A stretch of 64,000 nt of DNA from Sphingomonas pituitosa NBRC 102491. Its GTDB lineage: Bacteria > Pseudomonadota > Alphaproteobacteria > Sphingomonadales > Sphingomonadaceae. Below the pieces are notes generated by a model. The model did no database searches, was not told the origin of the DNA, and saw only the letters and a list, made by a program, of their open reading frames with translations. Each line of letters opens with the position of its first letter. The first letter of the stretch is position 1. A program made the translations under genes and the position numbers. The stretch is taken from positions 55,356 to 119,355 of the forward strand of contig NZ_BCYY01000003.1 of the NCBI RefSeq assembly GCF_001598435.1, read 5' to 3'. Positions 35,465 through 43,043 of the stretch are shown here, piece after piece.

Positions 35465-36310
35465 TCAAACGCTCGCGAAATCCAATCCGATATCGGCCGC
35501 CGGGGCCGACTGGGTCAGCCGGCCGACACTGACATAGGTCACGCCGGTCTCGGCGATCGCCCGAATCGTATAGAGGCGGACGCCGCCCGAGGCCTCGGTC
35601 GGCACTCGCCCTGCCACCAGCGCCACCGCCTCGCGCAGCACCGGCGGGGCCATGTTGTCGAGCAACAGATGCGTCGCGCCCGCACGCAGCGCCGGCTCGA
35701 TCTGGTCGATCCGGTCGACCTCGACGATGATCCGCGCGATCCCGGCGGCAACCGCACGCGCCACCGCCGCTTCCACCGATCCGGCCACGGCGACATGGTT
35801 GTCCTTGATCATCGCCGCATCCCACAGGCCCATGCGATGATTGGTCGCCCCGCCCATGCGCGTGGCATATTTCTCCAGCACGCGCAGTCCGGGCAGCGTC
35901 TTGCGGGTGTCGAGCAGCGTCGCACCGGTGCCGGCGATCGCTTCGACATATGCCCGCGTCATCGTCGCGATGCCGCTGAGGTGCTGGACGGTGTTGAGCG
36001 CCGAACGCTCGGCCGTGAGCATCGCCCGCGCCTTGCCGCGCAGCCGCAGCAGTGCGGCGCCCGGTGCCGCCTGCGCGCCCTCTTCGGCCAGCCGCTCGAT
36101 CTCCACCCCGGGATCGAGCGCGCGGAAGAACGCCTCGGCGATCGGCAGTCCTGCGACGGTGATCGGATCGCGGCTGTCCATCACGCCTTCGAACCGCGCC
36201 TCCACCGGGATCACCGCCGCCGCGGTAATGTCGCCACCGGGTCCGAGATCCTCGGCCAGCGTGGCGCGTACGAACGAGTCGCAGTCGAAACCGGGGAGCA
36301 GCAAGGTCAT
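35465..36310 (-). CDS. nadC: Nicotinate-nucleotide pyrophosphorylase (quinolinate phosphoribosyltransferase)
   Basis: NadC converts quinolinate and PRPP to nicotinate mononucleotide in de novo NAD synthesis. The 281-residue protein carries the family blocks EDLGPGGDITAAAV near the N-terminus, TLLDTRKTLPGLRVLEKYA with the substrate-binding lysine, GGATNHRMGLWDAAMIKDNH, and VEVDRIDQIEPALRAGATHLLLDN. The ATG start at 36310 gives the usual family N-terminus. nadA lies 1.4 kb away on the same strand; a regulator gene with two HTH domains is between them. nadB or aspartate dehydrogenase is not in the window. Confidence 0.95.
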   Translation of the reverse strand: MTLLLPGFDCDSFVRATLAEDLGPGGDITAAAVIPVEARFEGVMDSRDPITVAGLPIAEAFFRALDPGVEIERLAEEGAQAAPGAALLRLRGKARAMLTAERSALNTVQHLSGIATMTRAYVEAIAGTGATLLDTRKTLPGLRVLEKYATRMGGATNHRMGLWDAAMIKDNHVAVAGSVEAAVARAVAAGIARIIVEVDRIDQIEPALRAGATHLLLDNMAPPVLREAVALVAGRVPTEASGGVRLYTIRAIAETGVTYVSVGRLTQSAPAADIGLDFASV

Positions 36311-36342
36311 GACCGGGCTGTAGAATCCCCGGGCGCGCGCGT

Positions 36343-37314
36343 CTACGCGATCTGCAGCGGCTTGGGGCGCCGATCGCAATAGCTGGCGGCAGGATCGTCG
36401 AAGCGGAAGCCGCCGGCCGCGAGCCGGACCAGGATCTGGCGCACATGGAGCATGCTCGTGCGGCTTTCCTCGATCCGCTCGGGATCGGACAGCCCTTTCT
36501 CGGCCAGCACCACGCCGCGGGCGCGGCGAACCAGGATGCCCGATTGGATCATCGCGGCGACGCGGCGATGCGCGGTAGAGGGCGGCAAGCCCAGCACGCG
36601 CGCGATCGAGCCCGTGGAGACGGGCTGCAACAGGCCATCGGGCGGCGCGGAACCGAATTCGGCATAGGCCAGCGCCAGTTCGCGATTCTGCGTGAGCGGC
36701 CGGGCATTGGCGCACAGGATCGCATTGGCCAGCACCATGTCCGTCCAGGATTGGTAGCGGTGCGCGTGGAACTCGATGCCGGTCAGCAGCACGTCGTGCG
36801 CGGCGGCGAGCCCGGTGTGCCAGTCATAGGCGATATGCGCACGCGTCTCCGGCAGCCCCACGCCGAAGCTGCGCATGTCTTCCACCATGCGCACCAGCGC
36901 ATCATGGTTGCCGCGAAACAGCGCGGCAACCTCGGGCCGGCCATGGACCGCCTCGGGCACGGTGACGCCGGCGGGGCCCCGCTCGCACAGGCCCGCCCCG
37001 CACAAGGCATGGATATGGCGGCGCATGGTCTCGAAGGGGCGTCCCAGCGATGCGGCGAGCGCATTGATGCTGATCGCCTTCGCGGCCCGCCCCTCGCCCC
37101 CGGCATGGCCCGCCCCGTGCGGGGAGAGCATCTCGCTGGCGCGGGCCACCACCATGAAGATGATGGCACGATCCAGATCCCCGTCGAGCGCGCGGACGCC
37201 GGCGGCCACCATGGTGGTTTCCAGCTCGGCCGTAAGGCGGCCGATCAGCCGTCCGAGGGGCATCGCGGCATGCTTGCGGTCGCTGACGGGCGCGGATCGG
37301 ATCATGTCCTGCAT
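36343..37314 (-). CDS. Regulator with two winged-helix domains, between nadC and nadA
   Basis: This 323-residue protein seems to hold two winged-helix DNA-binding units. The first (about residues 80-115) reads SINALAASLGRPFETMRRH with wing ERGPAGVTVP; the second (about 233-270) reads STGSIARVLGLPPSTAHRR with wing RRARGVVLA. The two align over nearly 40 positions without gaps (S..A..LG.P..T..RR...GL...R..GV), which suggests internal duplication. The segment between them (about 120 residues) is helical and has no known domain I recognise. The frame opens at GTG 37347, but ATG 37314 is more likely. It may regulate its own gene, nadC, or neither; it does not resemble NrtR, NadR or NiaR. Confidence 0.75.
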   Translation of the reverse strand: MQDMIRSAPVSDRKHAAMPLGRLIGRLTAELETTMVAAGVRALDGDLDRAIIFMVVARASEMLSPHGAGHAGGEGRAAKAISINALAASLGRPFETMRRHIHALCGAGLCERGPAGVTVPEAVHGRPEVAALFRGNHDALVRMVEDMRSFGVGLPETRAHIAYDWHTGLAAAHDVLLTGIEFHAHRYQSWTDMVLANAILCANARPLTQNRELALAYAEFGSAPPDGLLQPVSTGSIARVLGLPPSTAHRRVAAMIQSGILVRRARGVVLAEKGLSDPERIEESRTSMLHVRQILVRLAAGGFRFDDPAASYCDRRPKPLQIA

Positions 37315-37717
37315 CAACAAAAACGGCCCCGGCGGGAAAAATAACACAAGTCCCCATTCTCCCCACTCAGAATGAGTACCCTGAAATCTTCGAATCGTTA
37401 CTAGCCCAGATCAATGCGCTGGTCGACGTTCCTGAGGGCGCCGTATCAGAATGGGGCATCGGGTGCTGCCCGAAACGCGGCCGGGAAGCTGGGAGGGTGC
37501 CGTCGTCTGGCGGGGAAGGCCCTGCGAAGCTTTGGCTATGTTGCTGGACGCGCTGGCGGATTGCACGCGGACCAGCGACTGCCGCCTAGCGGCGACGACA
37601 GCCGCCAGCGTCGATCGCGCCGGCCGTGGTGCGGTGCCGCCGGATCCCCGATCTCGGGACCGCGACGATCGCGCCGCCGCTCGCAGCGCGGGTGTCCGGA
37701 GGTCCGCTCCTGCGCGA
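37315..37717. other. Gene-free region between the two-HTH regulator and nadA
   Basis: About 400 bases with no convincing coding frame on either strand; the open frames here are Arg-rich shadows. The only structure of note is ACTCAGAATGAGT (37365-37377), a dyad with 5-base arms that lies about 50 bases upstream of the regulator start and could be an operator. A short GCCGC/GCGGC dyad occurs near 37580. No clear terminator for nadA is seen. Confidence 0.6.
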
Positions 37718-38734
37718 TCAGGCCGGCACCGGGCCCAGATCCCCCTGCCCGACCGTGCCGCTCGCCAGTTCGAGCATGCGGTCGAGGCTCTTCTTGGCCT
37801 GGACACGCAGGCCCTCCTCGATCTCGATCTTCGGCGTGAGGTCCCGCAGCGCGAGGTACAGCTTCTCCAGCGTGTTCAGCGCCATGTACGGGCAGATGTT
37901 GCAGTTGCAGTTGCCGTCGGCGCCCGGCGCGCCGATGAAGTTCTTCTCCGGCATCGCCTTCTGCATCTGGTGGATGATGTGCGGCTCGGTCGCGACGATC
38001 AGCGTGTCGCCGGGCATCGTCTTGGAGAAATCGAGGATGCCCTTCGTAGATCCGACGTAATCGGCATGGTCGAGGATATAGGCCGGGCATTCCGGATGCG
38101 CGGCGATCGGCGCGCCGGGATGCTCGGCCTTGAGCTTCAGCAGCTCGGTTTCGCTGAACGCTTCGTGGACGATGCACACGCCCGGCCACAGCAGCATCTC
38201 GCGACCGGTCTTGCGCTGGAGATAGCCGCCCAGGTTGCGGTCGGGACCGAAGATGATCTTCTGGTCCGCCGGGATCTGCGCCAGGATCTTCTCCGCCGAG
38301 CTGCTGGTGACGATGATGTCGCTCAGCGCCTTCACCTCGGTCGAGCAGTTGATATAGGTCAGCGCGATGTGATCGGGGTGCTTGGCGCGGAACGCGGCGA
38401 ACTGGTCGGGCGGGCAGCTGTCCTCCAGGCTGCAGCCGGCGTCCATGTCGGGCAGCACGACGATCTTGTCGGGCGAGAGGATCTTGGCGGTCTCCGCCAT
38501 GAAGCGCACGCCGCAGAAAGCGATCACGTCCGCGTCGGTCTCCGCCGCCTTGCGGCTGAGGTCGAGGCTGTCGCCGACGAAATCGGCGAGGTCCTGGAGT
38601 TCGGGCTTTTGGTAGTAATGCGCGAGGATCACCGCGTTGCGCTCCTTGCGCAGCCGCTCGATCTCGGCGCGGAGATCCAGTCCGCTGAGGCTGCCGCCGA
38701 TGCCGTTGCGCGCGTCCATTCCCGAAACTCCCAT
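37718..38734 (-). CDS. nadA: Quinolinate synthase
   Basis: NadA condenses iminoaspartate with dihydroxyacetone phosphate to quinolinate using a 4Fe-4S cluster. The 338-residue protein has the three cluster cysteines in [22 protein letters not shown] and [13 protein letters not shown], and the typical [27 protein letters not shown] block near residue 35 and [11 protein letters not shown] near the third cysteine. ATG 38734 or the internal ATG 38719 could be used. The gene is upstream of the regulator and nadC in the same orientation, but the long gaps make a single operon unlikely. Confidence 0.95.
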   Translation of the reverse strand: MGVSGMDARNGIGGSLSGLDLRAEIERLRKERNAVILAHYYQKPELQDLADFVGDSLDLSRKAAETDADVIAFCGVRFMAETAKILSPDKIVVLPDMDAGCSLEDSCPPDQFAAFRAKHPDHIALTYINCSTEVKALSDIIVTSSSAEKILAQIPADQKIIFGPDRNLGGYLQRKTGREMLLWPGVCIVHEAFSETELLKLKAEHPGAPIAAHPECPAYILDHADYVGSTKGILDFSKTMPGDTLIVATEPHIIHQMQKAMPEKNFIGAPGADGNCNCNICPYMALNTLEKLYLALRDLTPKIEIEEGLRVQAKKSLDRMLELASGTVGQGDLGPVPA

Positions 38735-38770
38735 TGTACGCCCGCCACATGGCCCGGTCGGGCCGCGGGA

Positions 38771-39529
38771 TCAAGGGAAGTACGGCGTAATCGGCCGGTG
38801 CGCGCCGGCGGTGCCTGCCGTCACGCTGCGCGCCACTGCCGTGCCGACCGGGCTGAACGCGACGGCATCGGCAGCCAGCTGCACCCCCACGAACAGGCCG
38901 ATCCCCCAGAGCCAGGCGGGATGGACGCGGCCGGTGCGGCGCTGGTCGGCAACCATGCCGATCACCGGCAGCAGCGTGACCGCCGCGAGCGCCGCCCACC
39001 ATGCATAGGGTGCCAGCAGCGGCATCGGCAGCAGCCGCCCGAAGCCGGGCCCGGTCAGGATCGCCATGCCGCAGAACATCAGCCGGCGGTGCCAGGCGGT
39101 CCGTCGGCGCAGGACCAGCGCCGCGGCGACCAGCCCGGCGAACAGCAGCAGCTGCGCAGGGTTGCTGAACAGAAACTCGCGCACGTCGAAGAAGAACGGC
39201 GCCCCGTGCTGGACGGAAAGCACCGTCATCAGCGTGCCCAGCACCACCATCAGCGGGACCCACAGTATCGCGACCCAGCCGAGCCGGCGGTGCAGCGCGA
39301 GCGCGCCACGGCCGATCAGCAGGTTCTGCGCGACGTACAGCGCCACCCAGCCGAAAAAGACGAAGGCATGCAGATGAAAGATCGCCGGCACCGCGAAGCT
39401 CGATCGCCCGGCAACGATGTTCAGCGAGAATCCAGCGACGATGATAGCCGCCATCACGAACGCCATTACTCGGAAGAATCCTGTATCTTCCCGGTGCATA
39501 TGCGGCACAGCTTGCAAAGTCGTCGCCAT
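38771..39529 (-). CDS. Uncharacterised multi-helix membrane protein
   Basis: This 252-residue protein has about seven hydrophobic helices with several histidines at helix ends (AVPAIFHLHAFVFFGWVALYVAQNLL; ALHRRLGWVAI; TAWHRRLMFCGMAIL). The histidine pattern and HLHAFVFFGW recall small heme- or quinone-interacting membrane proteins, but I cannot assign a family with certainty. It ends 36 bases upstream of nadA on the same strand. The start MATTLQAVPHMHRED at 39529 gives a plausible cytoplasmic N-terminus. Confidence 0.72.
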   Translation of the reverse strand: MATTLQAVPHMHREDTGFFRVMAFVMAAIIVAGFSLNIVAGRSSFAVPAIFHLHAFVFFGWVALYVAQNLLIGRGALALHRRLGWVAILWVPLMVVLGTLMTVLSVQHGAPFFFDVREFLFSNPAQLLLFAGLVAAALVLRRRTAWHRRLMFCGMAILTGPGFGRLLPMPLLAPYAWWAALAAVTLLPVIGMVADQRRTGRVHPAWLWGIGLFVGVQLAADAVAFSPVGTAVARSVTAGTAGAHRPITPYFP

Positions 39530-39617
39530 CGCCCACCCCTCCGACAGGGCTGGACCATAGCAGTATTCGGCCTGGTCCGGAACCAATCGCCGGCGATACT
39601 GCTTCTCTTCCTGAGCG

Positions 39618-40484
39618 CTACTCTGCCTGCAGGCGCCAATCGTTGCCGTCCGCGACCACGCGGCCCCGAGTCTCCAGATCGAGCAGATGCGCCAGCACCG
39701 ATCGCCCCGCCGCCCCGTGGAGCCGCGGATCGAGCCCCACATACATGCGCGCCACCATCGCCGGCACCGCGTCGACGCCCTCGGCCAGCAGCCGCAGGAT
39801 CTGGCCCTCGCGCTGCTTGCGATGCCCGGCCAGCCCCCGCACGAAGCGCTGGGGCCGCTCGATCGCATCGCCATGCGCCGGGTAATAGATGCGGTCCTGC
39901 TCGCGCCCCAGCAGCGTCTCCAGGCTGGCCATATAGGCCGCCATGTTGCCGTCCGGCGGCGCCACCACCGTGGTGGACCAGCCCATCACATGGTCGCCGG
40001 TGAACAGCGCGCCGCTTTCCTCCAGCGCGAAGCAGAGATGGTTGGAGGTATGACCCGGCGTCGCGACCGCGGTGAGCGTCCAGCCCTGCCCCGCCACCTG
40101 TTCGCCGTCCGCCAGCACCCGATCCGGCGCATAGCCCGCATCGAAGGAGGCATCGGCGCGGGGGCCGGCATCGTCCAGCACCAGCGGCGCACAACCGATG
40201 ATCGGCGCCCCGGTCGCCGCCTTCAGTGCAGGTGCGGCGGGGCTGTGGTCGCGGTGGGTATGGGTGCACAGGATCGCCCGCACCGGCCGCCCGCCGATCG
40301 CCGCGAGCAGCGCCGCAAGGTGCTCCGCATCGTCGGGCCCGGGATCGATCACCGCCAGGTCGGTGGTGCCGACCAGATAGGTCTGCGTCCCCAAATGGGT
40401 GAAGGGCGAGGGATTGTTCGCGAGCACCCGCGTCACCAGCGGTTCGAGCGCGATCGCAAGGCCCGTGGGCGCGTCATCGGTCAT
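39618..40484 (-). CDS. MBL-fold metallohydrolase, LACTB2-like
   Basis: This 288-residue protein has a complete metallo-beta-lactamase fold: THTHRDHSPAAPALKA (dinuclear zinc motif), PGHTSNHLCFALEE, FTGDHVMGWSTTVV and IYYPAHGDAI. The C-terminal helical part (HRKQREGQILRLLAEGVDAVPAMVARMYVGL) is the winged-helix-like extension found in LACTB2/YcbL-type proteins, where it follows the hydrolase domain. The substrate could be a thioester or RNA-like molecule; true beta-lactamase activity is unlikely. It is transcribed toward the membrane-protein gene at 38771 and nadA. Confidence 0.88.
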   Translation of the reverse strand: MTDDAPTGLAIALEPLVTRVLANNPSPFTHLGTQTYLVGTTDLAVIDPGPDDAEHLAALLAAIGGRPVRAILCTHTHRDHSPAAPALKAATGAPIIGCAPLVLDDAGPRADASFDAGYAPDRVLADGEQVAGQGWTLTAVATPGHTSNHLCFALEESGALFTGDHVMGWSTTVVAPPDGNMAAYMASLETLLGREQDRIYYPAHGDAIERPQRFVRGLAGHRKQREGQILRLLAEGVDAVPAMVARMYVGLDPRLHGAAGRSVLAHLLDLETRGRVVADGNDWRLQAE

Positions 40485-40570
40485 ACAGCCGCATTTGGGC
40501 ATTCCGCGCGCCGAGGCAAGCACAGGGGAGCGGGACCGGCCCCGAAGGAGTAGGCCGGCCCCGCCGAGAA

Positions 40571-40598
40571 CGCCGCTGCGGGGCAAACTGCAGCGGCG
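40571..40598 (-). terminator. Stem-loop downstream of the M56 peptidase gene
   Basis: CGCCGCTGC (40571-40579) pairs exactly with GCAGCGGCG (40590-40598) around a 10-base loop, a few bases past the M56 stop when read on the minus strand. No T-run. Confidence 0.6.
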
Positions 40599-40606
40599 CG
40601 CTACGC

Positions 40607-42262
40607 TTAATTGTCGCTGTCGTCCTTGGCGTCCTTGGCGTCCTCTCGCAGTTCGGCGAGCGCCTCGTCGATGCCCTTCAGCGCCTCCGCGCGCTGCGCG
40701 GGGCTAAGGCTCGACTGCACCTCGATGGTACGGCGGGCGTGCTGCAGGCTCATCAGCGCGCTGTTCATCGCCATCTGCTTGCTGTTCATCGCCATGGCCC
40801 TGCCGTGCGCCGCCATCTGCGCGGCTTCGCTGCTCATCGCGGCGATCCGGTCGGTGCAGAGGATCATCACCTGCTTCTTGCCTTCGCTGCGCTGTTCCAC
40901 GGTGGACGCGCTACCCTTGCCGCAGGTGCCGTTGCGGATCTCCGGGATGCTGGCCTGGATCGCGACCATGTCCGGCATGTCGATTTCCTGGCGCTTTCCG
41001 TCGCGCTGGATGATCACCATCTTCTTGATGGCGCTTCCGTCGGTCGTGGAGCGATCGATCCGGACGACATGGTGCTTGCCGTTCGGGCCTTCGGGCGCCG
41101 CAGGAGCTGCCGGGGCCGCCGGCGCGCGGGCCGCAGCGGGAGCTGCCGGCGCCGCTGCAGCCGCGGGTGCGACGGGTGCGACCGGCGCGACGGGCGGCGG
41201 CGGCGGTACGTCCTGTACCTGGATCGCGGCATCCATGCCTGCGCGGAGCCGCTCGGCGGCCTGGCTGCCCGAGGCGGTCAGCGCCAGCGCGGCCAGCGAT
41301 ACGGTGGTGATGCCGGCCAGCCCCGCGCCAATGCGGATGGGGGAAAGCTTCCGGTGGATCGAGAGCATGCGTAACCTCCCTTTGACGTCGTTTATGGTGT
41401 GAAGGTGACAAGCCGCCGAGACCGCGCCCCCATGCGCGGACTTGACGATCGCACGGCCATAGGCATGGCGCAGTGCCTGGGCGCGGCCGGCGAGCACCAG
41501 GGCATCGCAGGCCATTTCCTGGTCGGCACGGAAGGCGCGGAACGCCCGCCAGGCGACCGGATTGAACCAGTGGAGCGCCAGCACGATCAGCGCGGCCCAA
41601 TTGGCGATCAGGTCGCCGCGCAGATGGTGCCCCAGCTCGTGGGCGAGCGCGAGATCGCGTTCGACCTCGTCGTAGCGCTCGGAAAAATCGCGCGGAAACG
41701 CGACGTACTTGCGGAAGATGCCGAAGGCGAGCGGCCCGTGCGCGGCATCGGTCTCGATCACCCGTACCCGGCCCTCGGCCACGGTACGATCCACCCGCGC
41801 CCGCGACAGCAGGTGCCGGCAGAAGCGGCGGTGCGCGACGAGGTGATAGGCCAGGAACAGCAGCGCGCCCGCGCCCCACAGCGCCAGCAGGAGCAGCGTC
41901 ACGTTCAGCCCCTCGGCAACCGGCGTCGGCGCGACCAGCGCGGCGGGCAGGTGATGGCCGCCGGCGCTGAGATCGACGGTGAGCACCACGCCCTGGTCGA
42001 CGCTCGTCGGCAGCTTCTCGGGGTTGAGCACCCCCATCGCCACCGCCGGCGCCTCGGCCGCCTTGCGGGTAAGCGGCGCCAGCCATTGGCTCAGCTGCCA
42101 CTGCCCCGGCAAGGGCGGCAGCAGCATCCGCGCCGCCGGCAGCACCCATAGCGCATAGGCCAGCTGCGGCCCGAACGCCCGGCGCACCGGTCCACGAAGG
42201 GAGAGCGCGAGCAGCATCAGCAGCGTGCTCGCGAGCAGGGTTTCGATCCACCAGCCGATCAT
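40607..42262 (-). CDS. M56-family (BlaR1-type) membrane metalloprotease with novel C-terminal domain
   Basis: This 551-residue protein couples a membrane zinc protease to a periplasmic domain. Hydrophobic helices lie near residues 8-22, 32-50 and 120-142; the zinc motif HELGH (208-212) sits on the cytoplasmic side with a second ligand in DQEMACD (E249). A further helix (about 312-333) leads into a Pro/Ala linker (352-390) and a C-terminal domain with two cysteines (NGTCGKG, C447; MILCTDRI, C469) and a helical Ala/Met-rich end. BlaR1/MecR1 carry a penicillin-binding domain here; this protein has none. It overlaps the blaI-type gene by 4 bases (ATGA) and presumably cleaves or inactivates that repressor on an unknown signal. 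Confidence 0.85.
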   Translation of the reverse strand: MIGWWIETLLASTLLMLLALSLRGPVRRAFGPQLAYALWVLPAARMLLPPLPGQWQLSQWLAPLTRKAAEAPAVAMGVLNPEKLPTSVDQGVVLTVDLSAGGHHLPAALVAPTPVAEGLNVTLLLLALWGAGALLFLAYHLVAHRRFCRHLLSRARVDRTVAEGRVRVIETDAAHGPLAFGIFRKYVAFPRDFSERYDEVERDLALAHELGHHLRGDLIANWAALIVLALHWFNPVAWRAFRAFRADQEMACDALVLAGRAQALRHAYGRAIVKSAHGGAVSAACHLHTINDVKGRLRMLSIHRKLSPIRIGAGLAGITTVSLAALALTASGSQAAERLRAGMDAAIQVQDVPPPPPVAPVAPVAPAAAAAPAAPAAARAPAAPAAPAAPEGPNGKHHVVRIDRSTTDGSAIKKMVIIQRDGKRQEIDMPDMVAIQASIPEIRNGTCGKGSASTVEQRSEGKKQVMILCTDRIAAMSSEAAQMAAHGRAMAMNSKQMAMNSALMSLQHARRTIEVQSSLSPAQRAEALKGIDEALAELREDAKDAKDDSDN

Positions 42263-42627
42263 TGCTTCAGCTCCTTCAGGAGAGCTTCGATCTCGGCGAT
42301 ATCCTGGTCGGTGATGGCATCGCGTTCCGCCAGATGCGCCACCAGCGGCGTCAGCCGGCCGCCGAACAGCCGGTCGATCAGTTTGCGCGACTCGCCCACC
42401 ACATAATCGCCCCGGGCGACGAGCGGGCGATAGCGATAGCGCCGCCCTTCCTCTTCATGCCCGATGACGTTCTTGGCGAGCAGCCGCCCGAGCAGCGTCT
42501 TGACCGTGTTGGCGCTCCAGCCGCGATCCTCGGGGACGCGTTCGGCAACCTCCTGCGCGGTAAGCGGAGACTCTTCCCAAAGCACCTCCATCACCGCATG
42601 CTCCGCTTCGCTGATTCGCTCGGTCAT
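42259..42627 (-). CDS. BlaI/MecI-family transcriptional repressor
   Basis: This 122-residue winged-helix repressor has the family pattern: ISEAEHAVMEVLWEESPLTAQEVAERV, GWSANTVKTLLGRLLAKNVIGHEEEGRRYRYRPLV, and a C-terminal dimerisation part (RKLIDRLFGGRLTPLVAHLAE). In BlaI/MecI, cleavage near the end of the DNA-binding domain is triggered by the partner protease; the partner here is the M56 gene that overlaps its stop. ATG 42627 is chosen over 42678 because two operator-like dyads lie between them and GAGGG is placed correctly as ribosome binding site. Confidence 0.92.
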   Translation of the reverse strand: MTERISEAEHAVMEVLWEESPLTAQEVAERVPEDRGWSANTVKTLLGRLLAKNVIGHEEEGRRYRYRPLVARGDYVVGESRKLIDRLFGGRLTPLVAHLAERDAITDQDIAEIEALLKELKQ

Positions 42628-42639
42628 CACACCCTCACT

Positions 42640-42655
42640 GACTACGCGTGTAATC
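42640..42655. promoter_or_regulatory. BlaI-type operator 1
   Basis: GACTACGCGTGTAATC is a dyad with arms GACTAC and GTAATC (one mismatch) around four bases, containing TAC-N4-GTA, the core spacing of BlaI/MecI operators. It lies 12 bases upstream of the repressor start, so binding would also block the promoter or the first transcribed bases. Confidence 0.75.
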
Positions 42656-42660
42656 GCTCC

Positions 42661-42676
42661 GATTACGTCTGTAGTC
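42661..42676. promoter_or_regulatory. BlaI-type operator 2
   Basis: GATTACGTCTGTAGTC is the near-mirror image of operator 1 (arms GATTAC and GTAGTC, spacer four bases), five bases further upstream. Two tandem TAC-N4-GTA sites of this kind are usual at bla/mec promoters and support autoregulation of the repressor/protease unit. Confidence 0.75.
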
Positions 42677-42835
42677 AATGCGCTGAATGGCGGATGAACG
42701 CGGTTCAGGTGCGCCGAAGCGTCGGCAGCGTTTACACACCGGGCAGAGGGTTAACGGCCATTGATCGTCGCATGCCGCAGAAATCCGCGCACGCTCGATT
42801 CTGGCACGCGCCCTGCAACGAGAAAGGCACCCAAA

Positions 42836-42874
42836 GCGTCCCCCAAAGACGCTCCAGCGTTCCCCAAAGACGCT
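42836..42874. repeat. Two 18-base direct repeats, each a small hairpin
   Basis: GCGTCCCCCAAAGACGCT (42836-42853) and GCGTTCCCCAAAGACGCT (42857-42874) differ at one base and are spaced by exactly 21 bases. Each can fold into a 5-6 bp hairpin (AGCGTC/GACGCT) with a C/A-rich loop. Function unknown; they form a row with the larger hairpin that follows. Confidence 0.75.
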
Positions 42875-42876
42875 TC

Positions 42877-42919
42877 CGGGTGGGTCGATGGTTCACCGGC
42901 ATGGCCATCGACCCACCCG
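42877..42919. other. Perfect 15-bp hairpin upstream of blaI
   Basis: CGGGTGGGTCGATGG (42877-42891) and CCATCGACCCACCCG (42905-42919) are exact complements around a 13-base loop. It lies 250 bases upstream of the blaI-type start and 125 bases downstream of the acyltransferase stop (both genes on the minus strand). It lacks a T-run. It may be a terminator of the acyltransferase, a structured small RNA, or a mobile-element footprint. Confidence 0.6.
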
Positions 42920-43043
42920 CACCGGGTTCTCGCCCCACCGACCACGCACGATCGTTCGGCGGGACCATGCGAACATTGCTCGCGCGTGCAGCGCTGCCCG
43001 GCAGGTCGCGGCGCCATTTTCCCCAACCGCATTGCGGCAGTGG

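Larger units (their letters stand above)
42677..43043. other. Intergenic region between the BlaI-type and acyltransferase genes
   Basis: Nearly 370 bases without a supported gene. It contains the paired 18-base repeats and the 15-bp hairpin described separately. Open frames through the repeats encode RLWGTLERLWGTLW-type peptides but have no other coding features. The promoter of the blaI-type gene should lie near 42660-42720. Confidence 0.6.

Noticed and set aside
37411..37806. 131-residue frame in the gap after nadA
   Set aside because: Arg/Ser-rich, overlaps the nadA 3' end in another frame and has no ribosome binding site or recognised domain.
39618..40484. Antibiotic-resistance metallo-beta-lactamase
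   Set aside because: The THTHRDH motif and C-terminal helical extension match LACTB2/glyoxalase-like hydrolases, and there is no signal peptide.
40607..42262. True BlaR1 beta-lactam receptor
   Set aside because: No penicillin-binding domain motifs (SxxK, KTG) and no beta-lactamase gene nearby.
42836..42874. Possible CRISPR array
   Set aside because: Only two repeat units with a 3-base gap and no spacers or cas genes.
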